Part shown: piece after piece, positions 52,827 through 61,400 of the stretch
Numbering within the stretch: position 1 is the first letter of the stretch
How the letters are laid out: every line of letters begins with the position of its first letter
NCBI GenBank assembly: GCA_964275345.1
Contig: CAXYBK010000002.1
Span: 32,591 to 96,590 of the forward strand
Direction: 5' to 3'
Source of the DNA: MED-G78 sp964275345
GTDB lineage: Bacteria > Pseudomonadota > Gammaproteobacteria > Magnimaribacterales > D2472
Length of the DNA stretch: 64,000 bases
The notes under the pieces: generated by a model
Databases searched by the model: none
Seen by the model: the letters and a program-made list of their open reading frames with translations, nothing else
Told to the model about the DNA's origin: nothing
Program-made: the position numbers and the translations under genes

Positions 52827-53438
52827 ATGGAAATTATATGTTTTGATATGGAAGGAACTCTTACTCCTGAAATTTGGGAAAAGGTTGCTGCAAATACACA
52901 AATAGAAGACTTCAATAAAACCACTAGAGATATACCAAATTATGGTGAATTGATGGATTATCGTTTAAAGCTTATGCAAGCAAACGGATTAAAGTTAGCT
53001 GATATTCAACAAGCTGCAAGCCAATTAGAATTACTTCCTGGTGCTTTAGATTTTTTAAATAGGGTCCGTAAGAACTTTCAAGTTGTTATTCTTTCAGACA
53101 CCTTTCATGAAATAGCAAGCCCTCTTATGGAAAAGCTTGGTCATCCTCTTTTGTTATGTCATAACCTATCTATAGGAGATGATGGTAGTGTTTTGGAATA
53201 TCACTTACGTCATGAAAAAGCTAAACAACAAGCGATTCTTAGCTTCCAATCTATGGGTTATCGATGTTTTGCTGCTGGGGATTCTTATAATGATATACAG
53301 ATGTTTGAAGTCGCTGATAAAGGCTTCTTTATTAATGCACCTTTAAAAATATCATCTGAATATCCTGAAATACCTTCATATAATAGTTATGATGACTTGG
53401 AAAATGCATTTAAAGCAGACTCACATTTTATAAAATGA
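52827..53438 (+). CDS. thrH: ThrH: phosphoserine phosphatase / homoserine phosphotransferase
   Basis: A 203-residue HAD-superfamily enzyme. The nucleophile motif FDMEGTLTPEIW has Asp7, with Glu9 in the second position as typical for ThrH. ILSDTFHEI supplies motif II and AAGDSYNDIQMF motif IV. ThrH of Pseudomonas dephosphorylates phosphoserine and can transfer the phosphate to homoserine. The start is two bases after the 5'-nucleotidase stop, and the end overlaps queH by four bases (ATGA). Confidence 0.92.
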   Translation: MEIICFDMEGTLTPEIWEKVAANTQIEDFNKTTRDIPNYGELMDYRLKLMQANGLKLADIQQAASQLELLPGALDFLNRVRKNFQVVILSDTFHEIASPLMEKLGHPLLLCHNLSIGDDGSVLEYHLRHEKAKQQAILSFQSMGYRCFAAGDSYNDIQMFEVADKGFFINAPLKISSEYPEIPSYNSYDDLENAFKADSHFIK

Positions 53439-54097
53439 GCGAACATTTAAAGTTAAATAACTATTCAAGACCGAAGCTAGATTTGCCTGGAGAAGACAAT
53501 AATCTACTCCTACATAGCTGTTGTGCACCTTGTGCAGGTGAAATCATGGAAGCTGTGGCAGCTTCAGACATCAAAACTACAGTATATTTTTACAATCCAA
53601 ACATTCACCCTTTAGCTGAATATGAAATAAGAAAAGATGAGAATAAAAGGTTCTGCGATAAGTTGGGTTTTGAATTTATAGATGCAGATTATGATAAAGA
53701 TAATTGGTTTGAAAGAATTAAGGGCCTTGAGAATGAACCTGAAAGAGGCAAAAGATGTACTGAGTGTTTTGATATGAGGTTTGAACGTTCAGCTTTGTAT
53801 GCTCATGAAAATAATTTTGGCGTTTATGCTACTACTTTAGGAATATCTCGTTGGAAAGATATGGATCAAATTAACAGCTCTGGAGATAGAGCAGCTGAAA
53901 GATATGATGAGGTTACTTATTGGGATTTTAATTGGAGAAAGCAAGGCGGATCCTCAAGAATGATTGAGATATCTAAAGAAGAAAATTTTTATCAGCAAGA
54001 ATATTGTGGATGCGTATACAGCCTTAGAGATACCAATAAATGGCGAATGAAAAACAATAAAGACAGAATCATAAGAGGCGTAAAATTTTACTCATAA
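53435..54097 (+). CDS. queH: Epoxyqueuosine reductase QueH
   Basis: A 220-residue QueH-family protein reducing epoxyqueuosine to queuosine in tRNA, the alternative to QueG. Cys clusters are LHSCCAPCAGE (Cys29, Cys30, Cys33), KRCTECFDMR and EYCGCVY, proposed to bind a [4Fe-4S] cluster and a further metal. FYNPNIHPLAEYEIRKDE and TTLGISRWKDM are family segments. It starts within the last codon of thrH. Other queuosine genes are not in the window. Confidence 0.93.
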   Translation: MSEHLKLNNYSRPKLDLPGEDNNLLLHSCCAPCAGEIMEAVAASDIKTTVYFYNPNIHPLAEYEIRKDENKRFCDKLGFEFIDADYDKDNWFERIKGLENEPERGKRCTECFDMRFERSALYAHENNFGVYATTLGISRWKDMDQINSSGDRAAERYDEVTYWDFNWRKQGGSSRMIEISKEENFYQQEYCGCVYSLRDTNKWRMKNNKDRIIRGVKFYS

Positions 54098-54105
54098 GTC
54101 TTTAT

Positions 54106-54135
54106 TTGGGAAACAACCATACCATCTTGTACAAT
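54106..54135 (+). promoter_or_regulatory. Candidate promoter of the prp operon
   Basis: TTGGGA at 54106-54111 and TACAAT at 54130-54135 have an 18-bp spacer and 4/6 and 5/6 matches to the sigma-70 consensus. Transcription would begin about seven bases before the prpB ATG. No Shine-Dalgarno precedes that ATG. The weak evidence is offset by the position at the start of an operon. Confidence 0.35.
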
Positions 54136-54148
54136 AGCCTCACTTTTT

Positions 54149-55027
54149 ATGACAGCTGGAAATAAATTTAGACAAGCAATCAAGGATAACAATCCTCTTA
54201 TGATTGTGGGCGCTATAAATGCATACTCAGCAATTCTAGCTGAAAAGCAAAATCACAAAGCAATTTACTTATCTGGTGGCGGAGTAGCTGCAGCTTCACA
54301 TGGAATTCCAGATCTTGGAATTACTACTATGGAGGATGTTTTAGTAGACGCTAAAAGAATCACAGCTGCGAGCTCATTGCCTCTATTGGTAGATATTGAT
54401 ACTGGATGGGGCGGCGCTTTTAACATTGCTCGAACTATAAAAGAGATGGCAGGGGCAGGTGTTGCCGCAGTTCATATGGAAGATCAAATTTCTCAAAAAA
54501 GATGTGGCCACAGACCTAATAAAAGTTTAGTAACTTGCAACGAAATGGTAGATAGAATCAAAGCTGCTGTTGATGCTAGAGAGGATGATTCTTTTTTTAT
54601 TATGGCTAGAACTGATGCATTTGCTTCAGAGGGCATGCAAGCAGCAATAGACAGATCATCAAAATACCTTGAAGCTGGTGCTGATGGAATTTTTTTAGAG
54701 GCTGTAACTGATTTGGAGGATTATAAAGAGTTTAAATCACAGGTAGATGCTCTTTTGCTCGCAAATATAACTGAATTTGGAAAAACGCCACTCTTTACGA
54801 ATGCTGAATTAGCATCAGTGGGAGTTGATATGAGTTTATATCCACTATCAGCATTTAGAGCCATGAGTTTGGCTGCTGAAAAAGTCTACGAATCTCTGCT
54901 AAAAGAAGGGACTCAAAGAAATGTTTTAGATATAATGCAGACACGCGAAGAACTATATGAGCGTCTAAATTATCACGAGTTCGAACAAAAATTAGATAAA
55001 TTATTTTCTGAAGAAGGGGACAAATAA
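54149..55027 (+). CDS. prpB: Methylisocitrate lyase
   Basis: A 292-residue isocitrate-lyase-superfamily enzyme splitting 2-methylisocitrate into pyruvate and succinate. LSGGGVAAASHG near 41-51, VDIDTGWGG at 81-89 for Mg binding, and QKRCGHRPNK with catalytic Cys119 are the PrpB signatures. It is the first gene of the methylcitrate operon, and its stop overlaps the prpC start as TAATG. The pathway consumes propionyl-CoA from odd-chain or branched substrates, which the neighbouring acyl-CoA dehydrogenase and carboxylase operons could generate. Confidence 0.94.
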   Translation: MTAGNKFRQAIKDNNPLMIVGAINAYSAILAEKQNHKAIYLSGGGVAAASHGIPDLGITTMEDVLVDAKRITAASSLPLLVDIDTGWGGAFNIARTIKEMAGAGVAAVHMEDQISQKRCGHRPNKSLVTCNEMVDRIKAAVDAREDDSFFIMARTDAFASEGMQAAIDRSSKYLEAGADGIFLEAVTDLEDYKEFKSQVDALLLANITEFGKTPLFTNAELASVGVDMSLYPLSAFRAMSLAAEKVYESLLKEGTQRNVLDIMQTREELYERLNYHEFEQKLDKLFSEEGDK

Positions 55028-56148
55028 TGGTTAAAAAATTAGAAGGTGCTGGCCTAAGGGGTCAAGTGGCTGGAGAAACTTCATTATCAACTGTTGGTCA
55101 AATAGAAGGTCTTGCCTACAGAGGGCATAAAATTGAAACTCTTGCCGAAAAAGCAACTTTTGAAGAAGTAGCCTATTTATTGTTATATGAAAAACTACCT
55201 AACCAAACTGAGCTCAATGCATATAAAGCATTATTAAAAAGCCAAAGAGATTTACCGCAAGCCTTAAAAGAAGTCTTACAAAAGATACCTGCTGCTGCAC
55301 ATCCAATGGATGTCATGCGAACAGGTACTTCAATGCTTGGTAATCTTGAGCCAGAGGGTGATTTTGAAAATCAGCTTAATTCAATCAACAGAATGATTGC
55401 TACTATGCCTTCAATTGTTACTTACTGGTATAAATTTTCTCATGATGGACAAGACATAGATTTAGTGAATGACGAAGATAGCATGGCAGGACATTTCTTG
55501 CATATTCTTCATGGTAAAACACCATCTGATCTTCATAGAAGAGTAATGGATGTATCTTTAGTTCTATATGCTGAGCATGAATTTAATGCTTCAACCTTTA
55601 CTGGAAGAGTTTGCGCTTCAACTATGTCAGATATTCATTCTTGTGTAGTTGCTGCCATAGGATCCTTAAGAGGTCCATTGCACGGCGGCGCTAATGAAAA
55701 AGCTATGGAATTAATCGAAAATTGGACTAGCAGAGATGAAGCTAAGACAAAGATATTAGCTATGCTAGAAAATAAAGAAAAAATTATGGGATTTGGTCAT
55801 GCTGTTTACTCTATAAGAGATCCACGTAATGCAGTTATTAAAGAATATGCCAAAGAACTATCTTTATTACATGAGAATGATGATTTGTATCAAGTAGCCG
55901 AAGAGGTTGAAAAAGTTATGGCAGATGAAAAGAAAATGTTTGCTAATGCTGACTTCTTTCATGCACCAGCATATTTTTATATGGGCATACCTACAAAACT
56001 ATTCACGCCTATTTTTGTGATGTCACGAGTATCAGGCTGGACTGCACATTGTATGGAGCAAAGATCTAATAATAGAATTATTAGACCAAGCGCTGATTAT
56101 ATTGGAGTTGAAAGCTCTGAATGGGTTGACATACAAGATAGGTCGTAA
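55027..56148 (+). CDS. prpC: 2-methylcitrate synthase
   Basis: A 373-residue citrate-synthase-fold enzyme condensing propionyl-CoA with oxaloacetate. It begins with GLRGQVAGETSLSTVGQIEGLAYRGH, the short N-terminus of PrpC/CitZ-type enzymes. The active-site His segments LHGGANEKAME and GFGHAVYSIRDPRN are present. Its place between prpB and prpD defines it as methylcitrate rather than citrate synthase. It starts one base into the prpB stop and ends 2 bp before prpD. Confidence 0.93.
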   Translation: MVKKLEGAGLRGQVAGETSLSTVGQIEGLAYRGHKIETLAEKATFEEVAYLLLYEKLPNQTELNAYKALLKSQRDLPQALKEVLQKIPAAAHPMDVMRTGTSMLGNLEPEGDFENQLNSINRMIATMPSIVTYWYKFSHDGQDIDLVNDEDSMAGHFLHILHGKTPSDLHRRVMDVSLVLYAEHEFNASTFTGRVCASTMSDIHSCVVAAIGSLRGPLHGGANEKAMELIENWTSRDEAKTKILAMLENKEKIMGFGHAVYSIRDPRNAVIKEYAKELSLLHENDDLYQVAEEVEKVMADEKKMFANADFFHAPAYFYMGIPTKLFTPIFVMSRVSGWTAHCMEQRSNNRIIRPSADYIGVESSEWVDIQDRS

Positions 56149-56150
56149 CT

Positions 56151-57611
56151 ATGTCATCTAATGTTGATCAAAATGTCAGACCAGACTATGACGCAGTTAT
56201 TGTAGAAATTGCTGATTACGTTACCAATTTTCAAATAGAATCTGAGCTTGCTTTAGATACTGCAAGGAACTGCTTGATAGATACCATAGGCTGCGGCTTA
56301 CTTGCACTAAAATTTCCTGCTTGTACAAAAATGTTAGGGCCAGTAGTTGAAGGCACTTCAGTACCTTTTGGCGTGAGAGTTCCTGGAACTAATTTTAAAC
56401 TAGACCCAATTAAAGGTGCTTTTGATATTGGTTGTATTATCAGATGGCTCGATTATAACGATACTTGGCTTGCTGCCGAGTGGGGCCATCCATCAGATAA
56501 TCTTGGTGCAATATTAGCTGTTACTGATTTTATTTCTCAACAAAATATAGCTGAAGGCAAAGATCCTTTAACGATGAAGACTGTACTTGAGTCGATGATA
56601 ATGACTCATGAAATTCAAGGAATACTCGCGCTTAAAAATAGTTTTAATAAAGTTGGTTTAGATCATGTTGTTCTAGTAAAAGTAGCATCAACAGCATTAG
56701 TTACAAAATTAATGGGTGGAACTAAGCAGCAAATTATGGATGCAGTTAGTCATGCTTGGGTAGATGGACAAAGCCTTAGAACTTATCGTCATGCACCCAA
56801 TGCAGGTTCTAGAAAAAGTTGGGCTGCAGGTGATGCAACCAGCAGAGCAGTTAGATTGGCTATGATTACTCTGTCAGGAGAAATGGGTTATCCAGGAGTT
56901 TTATCTGCTCCGGTATGGGGTTTTGAGGATGTATCATTTAAAGGACAAAAGCTTTCACTTCCTCAACCTTTTGCAACTTATGTAATGGAAAATGTGCTTT
57001 TCAAAATTAGTTTTCCAGCTGAATTTCATGCACAAACTGCTGTAGAAGCAGCCGTTACTTTGCATCCAGAAGTTAAAGACAGATTAGATGACATTAAGTC
57101 AATTGAAATTACAACTCATGATTCAGCTATAAGAATTATCTCAAAAGTCGGCGATCTTAATAATCCGGCAGACAGAGACCACTGCCTTCAATATATGGTT
57201 GCTATTGGATTATTAAAAGGTGATTTGATTGCTGAGGATTACGAGGATGACGTTGCAGCTGATCCAAGAGTAGATGCTTTGAGAGAAAAAATGGTTATAA
57301 GTGAGGATGAAAGATATTCAATTGAATATCATGAAGCTGATAAACGCTCTATAGCTAATAAAATTCAAATTCATTTTAATGATGGTTCTTCAACCGAAGC
57401 TATAGAGGTTGAATATCCCATTGGGCATAAACGCAGAAGAGAAGAGGGCATTCCAGTGCTTGAACAAAAATTTATGAGTAATCTAAAAATAACTTTTGAT
57501 GCTGCTAAGTGTGATGAAATTTATACACTCTGTACTAATCAGGAAGCACTAGAAAATACTTCTGTTACAGATTTCCAAGAATTATTTACTTTACAAAACA
57601 ACAACTTTTAA
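56151..57611 (+). CDS. prpD: 2-methylcitrate dehydratase
   Basis: A 486-residue MmgE/PrpD-family dehydratase converting 2-methylcitrate to 2-methyl-cis-aconitate. RWLDYNDTWLAAEWGHPSDN, the HAPNAGSRKSWAAGDATSRA segment and KISFPAEFHAQTAVEAA are the conserved parts. No AcnD or PrpF gene follows, so this is the PrpD version of the pathway. It needs an aconitase elsewhere for the rehydration step. Spacing to prpC is 2 bp and to the next gene 3 bp. Confidence 0.93.
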   Translation: MSSNVDQNVRPDYDAVIVEIADYVTNFQIESELALDTARNCLIDTIGCGLLALKFPACTKMLGPVVEGTSVPFGVRVPGTNFKLDPIKGAFDIGCIIRWLDYNDTWLAAEWGHPSDNLGAILAVTDFISQQNIAEGKDPLTMKTVLESMIMTHEIQGILALKNSFNKVGLDHVVLVKVASTALVTKLMGGTKQQIMDAVSHAWVDGQSLRTYRHAPNAGSRKSWAAGDATSRAVRLAMITLSGEMGYPGVLSAPVWGFEDVSFKGQKLSLPQPFATYVMENVLFKISFPAEFHAQTAVEAAVTLHPEVKDRLDDIKSIEITTHDSAIRIISKVGDLNNPADRDHCLQYMVAIGLLKGDLIAEDYEDDVAADPRVDALREKMVISEDERYSIEYHEADKRSIANKIQIHFNDGSSTEAIEVEYPIGHKRRREEGIPVLEQKFMSNLKITFDAAKCDEIYTLCTNQEALENTSVTDFQELFTLQNNNF

Positions 57612-57614
57612 ATT

Positions 57615-58310
57615 ATGACTAAAAATATTCTTATCATCGGCGGAAGTTCAGATATTGGACTTGAAATAAATAATCTTGCTAGAGCAGAGGGCCATAGTGT
57701 TTATGGAACCTCAAGAGATGAAGCTGTTTCAGATAATTATGATAATTTCATTCATCTAGATCCTAACCAAAACTTAGATGCGTTAGATGAAATCCCTGAG
57801 GATATCCATGGATTGGTATATTGCCCTGGAACTATAAACCTTAAATCACTCCAAAGACTTACTCTAGAAGATATTAAAGCTGAAATGGAAGTAAACTTTT
57901 ATGGTGCGTTTAATGTCATTAAAAAAGTCCTTCCAAACTTAAAAAAGAATGATGGTGCATCGATAGTTTTATTTTCAACAGTAGCAGCTAATACAGGCAT
58001 GCCAATGCACTCATCCATAGCTGCATCTAAAAGTGCGCTCGAAGGATTTGCAATTAGCTTAGCAGCAGAGCTTGCTCCAAGAGTTGCTATTAATTGTGTA
58101 GCCCCATCAATTGTCGACACTAAATTAGCTTCACATATCCTCTCCACGGATGAGCGCAAAGAGGCATCTGCTCAAAGACATCCCTTAAAATCAATTGGCT
58201 CTGCTAAACTAGTTGCACAAACTGCATTTCATTTACTAAGCGCTAAAGACAACTGGATCACCGGACAAGTTATAGCTGTTGACGGTGGTTTATCCTCCTT
58301 AAAAACTTAA
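57615..58310 (+). CDS. SDR-fold protein lacking the catalytic Tyr, last gene of the prp operon
   Basis: A 231-residue short-chain-dehydrogenase-like protein. The cofactor loop GGSSDIG is intact at 9-15, Ser121 is in place and Lys139 is present. The YxxxK tyrosine position is Ile135 (SSIAASK), and the usual NNAG reads YCPG at 69-72. The C-terminal GQVIAVDGGLSS is standard. Without Tyr, ordinary alcohol oxidation is unlikely, so it may bind a cofactor or substrate only, or use another residue. It begins 3 bp after prpD, so co-transcription is nearly certain. Confidence 0.85.
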   Translation: MTKNILIIGGSSDIGLEINNLARAEGHSVYGTSRDEAVSDNYDNFIHLDPNQNLDALDEIPEDIHGLVYCPGTINLKSLQRLTLEDIKAEMEVNFYGAFNVIKKVLPNLKKNDGASIVLFSTVAANTGMPMHSSIAASKSALEGFAISLAAELAPRVAINCVAPSIVDTKLASHILSTDERKEASAQRHPLKSIGSAKLVAQTAFHLLSAKDNWITGQVIAVDGGLSSLKT

Positions 58311-58420
58311 AACTTTTCATTAAAAAGAGATGCACTTTATTATGTGTATTTTAAAAATGCTTATTTACGAGACATATAAATTATGTTTATATAAGATACA
58401 TTTTATTAAATTTTTTTTAC

Positions 58421-61400
58421 TTGAAACACCTAACATCTTTTTCGAATAAATTTATATCAATATCTTTAATTTTCCTGTTTGTTGTTTCTTGTGGTGGCGG
58501 TGGCGGAGGTGGAGGCGCTCCAGCTCCAGAACCTAGTCCAACTTCATCTCTTTCTTCATCCTCCTCATCAGTACTAATAGACACTCCAGTTACTCTAACT
58601 TGGTCATCTACCAATGCTACTTCATGTACTGCAACTGGAACCTGGTCTGGTACAAAGGCAACTAGTGGTTCTGAAGATGTAACCATTGCAACACCAGGAC
58701 TTAATCAATTCACCATTACCTGTTCAGGTGCAGGCGGCTCAAGAGCAGCATCTGTTACTGTTGAGGGTTATAGAAACACTGATGGTGTTTCAGTGGATGG
58801 CTATATTCGTCAAGCTGACATCTTTATTGATACCAATGATTCTTATACTGCAGATTCTGGTGAAGATACAACAACCTCAGATAATGATGGTAAGTTCACC
58901 ATCAAATATTCTGATGGAAATCTGATTAGTTTAGGTGGAACCGATCTTGATTCTGGTAATGCCTTAGATAATCTTTTAATTGTCCATAAGCTCACAGGTC
59001 ATTCTGACTTTAAAGCTGTTACACCGGTAACTTCAGTGGCAGCTTTTATGACAGATCCATCTTTAGTCAATGCAGCACTTGGAATTGATGCATCTCTTGA
59101 TATTGCTATTGTTGATCCTGTTGCAGGCAAAGGTGATGGTGGAATCAATGATTATTTATACGAGAAGGGTAATCAGCTCACAGTTTTGGCTTATGCATTA
59201 CAAAACATTACGAACAATCTAAATACCACAACGGAAACTACTCAAGATTACTTTAAAGCTATAGCTGAAGAAACAGATACAGAATATACAGCAACTACTC
59301 TCAAGGTAGATATTGAAACCGAAGCTTTTATAACCAAAGTTATTGATAATATTATTAGTGCTAAAGCTTTAACGGTAGCTGAAGAAGCAAGAACAAATCT
59401 TATCTCAGCATTGTCTTCAGTGATGCCAGTTATTGAGGTTAAATCCTCAGATACACTTTCTACTGCGGTTTTTGATTTTGCAACCAGCACCCTGCAAACA
59501 GATGCGCAAGCTTTAGCTAACGGAACAGCAACTGCAGAAATTATTTCAAGCTATCAATCAGATGTTCTTAACTATATTGCAACTGATCAGGATGTAGATG
59601 CTGACGAGCTAGCTCCAGAAATTACTGCCATAGCTGATGAAGCTACTTTAGAAGAAGATGAAAGCCTTGATATTAATCCACTTTCCAATGATTCATATTT
59701 AACCTCTGCACCTATTAGTGTTGCCGCTGCCAATGGTGCAAGTGGAGTAACATCAGTTTCAAATAATATAGTTACTTATTCACCTGATGCTGATTTTAAT
59801 GGTTCAGATGCCTTTGATTACACTATTACCCAAGGCGATAAAACCTCATCTGCTAATGTTGCTGTCACGGTTAACGCAGTAAATGATGCACCAACATTTA
59901 ACAATTTACTTTCTACTTATAGCGTTGCTGAAAATCAAACTGCCATTACTACTGTTGCTGGCTCTGATGTAGATGAAGATGATTTAACAATTGCCTTGAG
60001 TGGAACAGATGCAGTAAGTTTTAATCTTTCTACTTCTAATGTTTTAACTTTTGTAGAAGCGCCTGATTTTGAAACAAGAACAAGTTATGCAATAACTTTA
60101 GCTGTAAGTGATGAAAGTGAAACTACTTCTAAAGATATTACTATTTTAGTTACTAATGTTAATGATATAGCTCCAGTGATATCGTTCAGACTGCTACCTT
60201 TAGTGCTGCTGAAAACCAAACAGCTATTGGAAGTGTTGTTGCCACAGATGCTGAAGATGACCCTTTAACTTACGCAGTCAGCGGAGCTGAATTAGCTATC
60301 TCATCTGCAGGTGTCTTAACCTTTGTCGCAGCTCCTGACTATGAAACTAAAGCTTCTTATACAGCAACCGTAACGGTGAATGATGGTGTGAATGATACTA
60401 CTCAAGCAATAACTGTTAGCGTTACCAACGTTAATGATATAGCACCAGTGATTACTTCAGCTGCCACCTTTAGCGCTGCTGAAAACCAAATTGCTATTGG
60501 AAGTGTTGTTGCAACAGATGCTGAAGACGACCCTTTAACTTACGCAGTCATCGTGGAACTGAATTAGCTATCTCATCTGCTGGTGTCTTAACCTTTGTCG
60601 CAGCTCCTGACTATGAAACTAAAGCTTCTTATACAGCAACCGTAACCGTAAATGATGGTGTGAATGATACTACTCAAGCCATCACTGTCTCAGTTACTCA
60701 ACGTGAATGATATAGCTCCAGTGATATCGTCAGCTGCTACCTTTAGTGCTGCTGAAAACCAAATTGCTATTGGAAGTGTTGTTGCCACAGATGCAGAAGA
60801 TGATCCTTTAACTTACGCAGTCAGCGGAGCTGAATTAGCTATCTCATCAACTGGTGTTTTAACCTTTGTCGCAGCTCCTGACTATGAAACTAAATCTACT
60901 TATACAGCGACTGTAACGGTGAATGATGGTGTGAATGATACTACTCAAGCCATCACAGTTTCAGTTACCAACGTTAATGATATAGCTCCAGTGATTACTT
61001 CAGCTGCTGCCTTTAGTGCTGCTGAAAACCAAATTGCTATTGGAAGTGTTGTTGCAACAGATGCTGAAGATGACCCTTTAACTTATAAAGTATCGGGAAC
61101 TGAATTAGCTATCTCATCAACTGGAGTTCTAACCTTTGTCGTAGCTCCTGACTATGAAACTAAAGCTTCTTATACAGCAACCGTAACCGTAAATGATGGT
61201 GTGAATGATACTACTCAAGCCATCACAGTTTCAGTTACCAACGTTAATGATATAGCTCCAGTTATATCGTCAGCTGCTACCTTTAGTGCTGCTGAAAACC
61301 AAATTGCTATTGGAAGTGTTGTTGCCACAGATGCAGAAGATGATCCTTTAACTTATAAAGTATCGGGAACTGAATTAGCTATCTCATCAACTGGAGTTCT

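Noticed and set aside
58417..58686. Proline-rich reading frame on the minus strand opposite the poly-glycine segment
   Set aside because: It is the reverse of GGT/GGC glycine codons inside the lipoprotein gene. It has no start signals and no independent protein character.
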